In this document: in pieces, positions 61,952 through 64,000 of the stretch
How the letters are laid out: each line of letters begins with the position of its first letter
How positions within the stretch are numbered: position 1 is the first letter of the stretch
Source: Stenotrophomonas rhizophila
GTDB taxonomy: Bacteria > Pseudomonadota > Gammaproteobacteria > Xanthomonadales > Xanthomonadaceae
Direction of reading: 5' to 3'
DNA length: 64,000 nucleotides
Assembly: GCF_003651185.1 (NCBI RefSeq)
Contig: NZ_RCDC01000004.1
Span: 792,659-856,658, forward strand
Notes under the pieces: generated by a model
What the model was told of the DNA's origin: nothing
The model's input: only the letters and a program-made list of their open reading frames with translations
Databases searched by the model: none
Translations under genes and position numbers: made by a program

Positions 61952-64000
61952 TCACCAGTTCTTGGAAATGCCAACGTGCAGGTAACGTCCGTAGGTTTCA
62001 TGCAACGCGCTCAGGTAGTTGCCCGAAGCATTGAGCGGCGGTTCTTCGTTGAACAGGTTGCGTGCGCCGACTTCCACCGAAGTGCCGTTGAGGCGCCCTT
62101 CGTTGAAATCCTTCTTTACCGACAACGCCCAGCGCTGGGTGGCCTTGACGACGTAGGGCGTGCGGTCGGAATATGCGCCGGCCCTGACGCTGCCGATGTA
62201 ATCGTCGCGCAGGCGGACCGTCCAGTCCTGCAGGTTCCAGATGAACGTGGCACTGCCCCGCCATTCGGGCTTTGCGCCGTTGATGCCGACCTCGTTGGCC
62301 GCGCCCAAGTCGGGCGCGATGATGTTCAATTGCCCGTTCGCAATGGCTGCCGCTACCTGCTGGATCTCGGCGGGCTTCTGCTGGGTATATTCCCCGAGTT
62401 GACTGACGCTGAGCAGGACCGCGAAGTTGCCCCACGCCGTGTCGCGCACGCGCCAATTGAAGTTGTAGTCCACGCCCGAAGCCGTCAGCGGCCGGCGGTT
62501 CTGGTAGCGGTTGTAGATATGCGTCACCACGCCCGCAGGCGCAAGCCCGGACCCTTCAAACAACGCCGCGTCTTCGGCCGTAACCGCAGCACGCACCACG
62601 TTCGCATTGCTACTGCCTTCCACCACGCGCAGGTAGGTGTCGTAAAGCAGCTCCTCACCCAGGGTGTTGATCGGGTTTTCTACTTCCACCCTCCAGGCAT
62701 CCACGCTCAGGCTGATCGCGCCCAGACGTTCGGGCAGAAATTGCGGCTCCAGTACCGCGCCCCATGATGACTGTCGGGTAGTCTCCGGTTTGACGTCATC
62801 TCCGTAGGAGGTCACCGCGCTCACCGTTGGTTTGACCTGCGAACCACTGCTGTAAGCATTCAAGCAGGCGGTGTAATCGGGCTGCGCGCCCTTGCTGATC
62901 AACGCGTGACAGCGGACCGCATCGTTGTTGAAGCCGAACCCGTAGGTCGGCGGCGAGTTCACCAGCTCCAGCCCCGGCGCGCGGAAGCCGCCACTGATCG
63001 AGCCACGCAGCAGCACACTTTCATTCACCTTCCAGGCCGCCGCCAGTTTCGGCTTGGCCACTCTACCGGCATCGCTGTAGTCCTCCCAGCGACCTGCGAT
63101 CTGCAGGTCCAGCGATTGAACCAGTGGCACATTCTGCGCAGGCGAGATCAACGGCACCGCAAGTTCGATCAGGGCCGATTTGACATTGCGGCTGCCGTGG
63201 ACATCCGGTCGCGGGCTATGCGTGAAGAAATTGCTGGCCGCGACGGTGCCGGTATACCAATCCGTATAAGGATGGCTGCCATCGATATTCTTATCGCGAT
63301 CATCGGTACGGCTTTCATACCGGTACTCAACGCCCGCGGCGAGGCCAATGTCACCGGCATACCAGCTCACGAGGTCTGGGCGATTGACCTTGAAGTCCCA
63401 CAGCGCCAGTTCGGTCGTCCCTTCGCGCGTCGCCTCGCCAATGAACGAGGACGTATCGTAGGGCGTAGCATCCCCTACCCGAATACTGGCCGGATCACCG
63501 CCACTGAACGGGTTGTAGGCACCGGCATCGGTGCGGCTCACTGCGGTGATGAAGGCATCGGTCAGCCCACCCTGCTGCGTGTCGGTGCTGCGAGCACGCG
63601 AGTACAGCAAGGCCGTTTCCCAGTTCCAGCCGCTTTCGGTCCAACCGCGAAGGCCCAGCAGGAGGCGCGACTGATCGTTGTCCACCTTGACCCGGCGGAT
63701 CCCGGAATCGGCGAACTGGTAGTTCAGCAGCCGGATCGCATCGGCACCGCGCAGGGATTCGGGCACCCAATACGCATCCGGCCGGATATGCAGCAGGAAA
63801 CCGTCCCCGCCGAATCCCGACTCGCTGCTCACCCAGGATTCGGAGGTGGCCCGGTAGTAGCCCAGCTCACCAAACAACTGCATGCTGTCGGTGAGATCGA
63901 AGCGACCGCTGGCGAACACATTTCCCTTGCGGATGGACGGTGACGAGGTGATGCCCGGCTCGGCGGCCGAATCATAGTGATAGCGCGTCGGCACCGTGCC
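61952..64000 (-). CDS. TonB-dependent outer-membrane receptor, 5' end outside window
   Basis: At least 682 residues of the beta-barrel; the plug domain and signal peptide lie beyond the right edge. Barrel features include GGFRAPGLELVNSP, LFNEEPPLNASGNY and the C-terminal HVGISKNW ending in an aromatic residue. Such receptors take up ferric siderophores, sugars or other large ligands using TonB energy. The ligand is unknown. The coupled DUF1684 lipoprotein may serve the same uptake. Confidence 0.88.
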   Translation of the reverse strand, partial: GTVPTRYHYDSAAEPGITSSPSIRKGNVFASGRFDLTDSMQLFGELGYYRATSESWVSSESGFGGDGFLLHIRPDAYWVPESLRGADAIRLLNYQFADSGIRRVKVDNDQSRLLLGLRGWTESGWNWETALLYSRARSTDTQQGGLTDAFITAVSRTDAGAYNPFSGGDPASIRVGDATPYDTSSFIGEATREGTTELALWDFKVNRPDLVSWYAGDIGLAAGVEYRYESRTDDRDKNIDGSHPYTDWYTGTVAASNFFTHSPRPDVHGSRNVKSALIELAVPLISPAQNVPLVQSLDLQIAGRWEDYSDAGRVAKPKLAAAWKVNESVLLRGSISGGFRAPGLELVNSPPTYGFGFNNDAVRCHALISKGAQPDYTACLNAYSSGSQVKPTVSAVTSYGDDVKPETTRQSSWGAVLEPQFLPERLGAISLSVDAWRVEVENPINTLGEELLYDTYLRVVEGSSNANVVRAAVTAEDAALFEGSGLAPAGVVTHIYNRYQNRRPLTASGVDYNFNWRVRDTAWGNFAVLLSVSQLGEYTQQKPAEIQQVAAAIANGQLNIIAPDLGAANEVGINGAKPEWRGSATFIWNLQDWTVRLRDDYIGSVRAGAYSDRTPYVVKATQRWALSVKKDFNEGRLNGTSVEVGARNLFNEEPPLNASGNYLSALHETYGRYLHVGISKNW

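Noticed and set aside
61808..62767. Long plus frames opposite the DUF1684 and TonB receptor genes
   Set aside because: GC-rich antisense shadows; the minus-strand genes have clear family motifs.

Overview
The window looks like part of a xanthomonad-type gammaproteobacterial genome (Xanthomonadaceae; Stenotrophomonas, Pseudoxanthomonas, Xanthomonas or Lysobacter cannot be separated by eye). The base composition is GC-rich, and it carries a TonB-dependent receptor, a DUF1684 lipoprotein, the ohr/ohrR pair and peptidase-containing exporters typical of that group. No rRNA, tRNA or CRISPR array was seen.

The first half (about 1-33.5 kb) is an accessory region with mobile-element hallmarks: a MobA/MobL relaxase with a recognisable oriT (7.6-9.4 kb), a second relaxase-like gene that has lost its metal-binding histidines (21.6-22.5 kb), an H-NS-like protein, a tyrosine integrase (30.7-32.1 kb) next to an AT-rich stretch, and an intact IS3-family element (32.2-33.5 kb). 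It carries two separate double-glycine peptide/protein export systems. Locus 1 (0.5-6.3 kb) is a candidate graspetide (ATP-grasp RiPP) cluster: a 57-residue precursor whose core looks like a Thr/Ser strand facing a Glu/Lys strand, an MvdD-like ATP-grasp ligase, a DUF6624 protein, and a divergent peptidase-ABC exporter with its HlyD partner. The locus is flanked by a diverged direct repeat. Locus 2 (11.3-21.3 kb) is the most unusual part. Two secreted proteins share a nearly identical double-glycine leader and a Pro/Asp/Gly-rich linker but have unrelated C-termini (one a JAB/DUF4329-like domain). They sit with a peptidase-ABC exporter, a HlyD protein, two exported double-domain retropepsin-like proteases, a Fic protein and a tandem nucleotidyltransferase-like protein. 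I read it as a polymorphic effector (toxin) system exported by type I secretion, with Fic/nucleotidyltransferase modification and aspartyl-protease steps; the function is inferred. Between 22.8 and 29.7 kb lie a TrlF-like PHP-ATPase (candidate defence protein), membrane proteins and ankyrin-like proteins.

The second half (33.5-64 kb) looks like chromosomal metabolic and stress-response cargo: bdcR/bdcA, a degraded transposase, a hybrid histidine kinase, ohr/ohrR, and a run of short-chain dehydrogenases with MarR and TetR regulators, an esterase and a lipocalin-like protein (40.9-49.9 kb). That run contains two broken genes, one with a clean in-frame nonsense codon. It ends with a TetR-MFP-RND-FabF-TetR efflux operon (50.2-57.0 kb), a FadL-type porin, a divergent quinone-oxidoreductase/LysR pair, a DUF1684 lipoprotein and a TonB-dependent receptor that runs off the right edge.

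Start codons were chosen from ribosome-binding sites and overlaps and are stated where they differ from the longest frame. Functions given as inference are marked as such.
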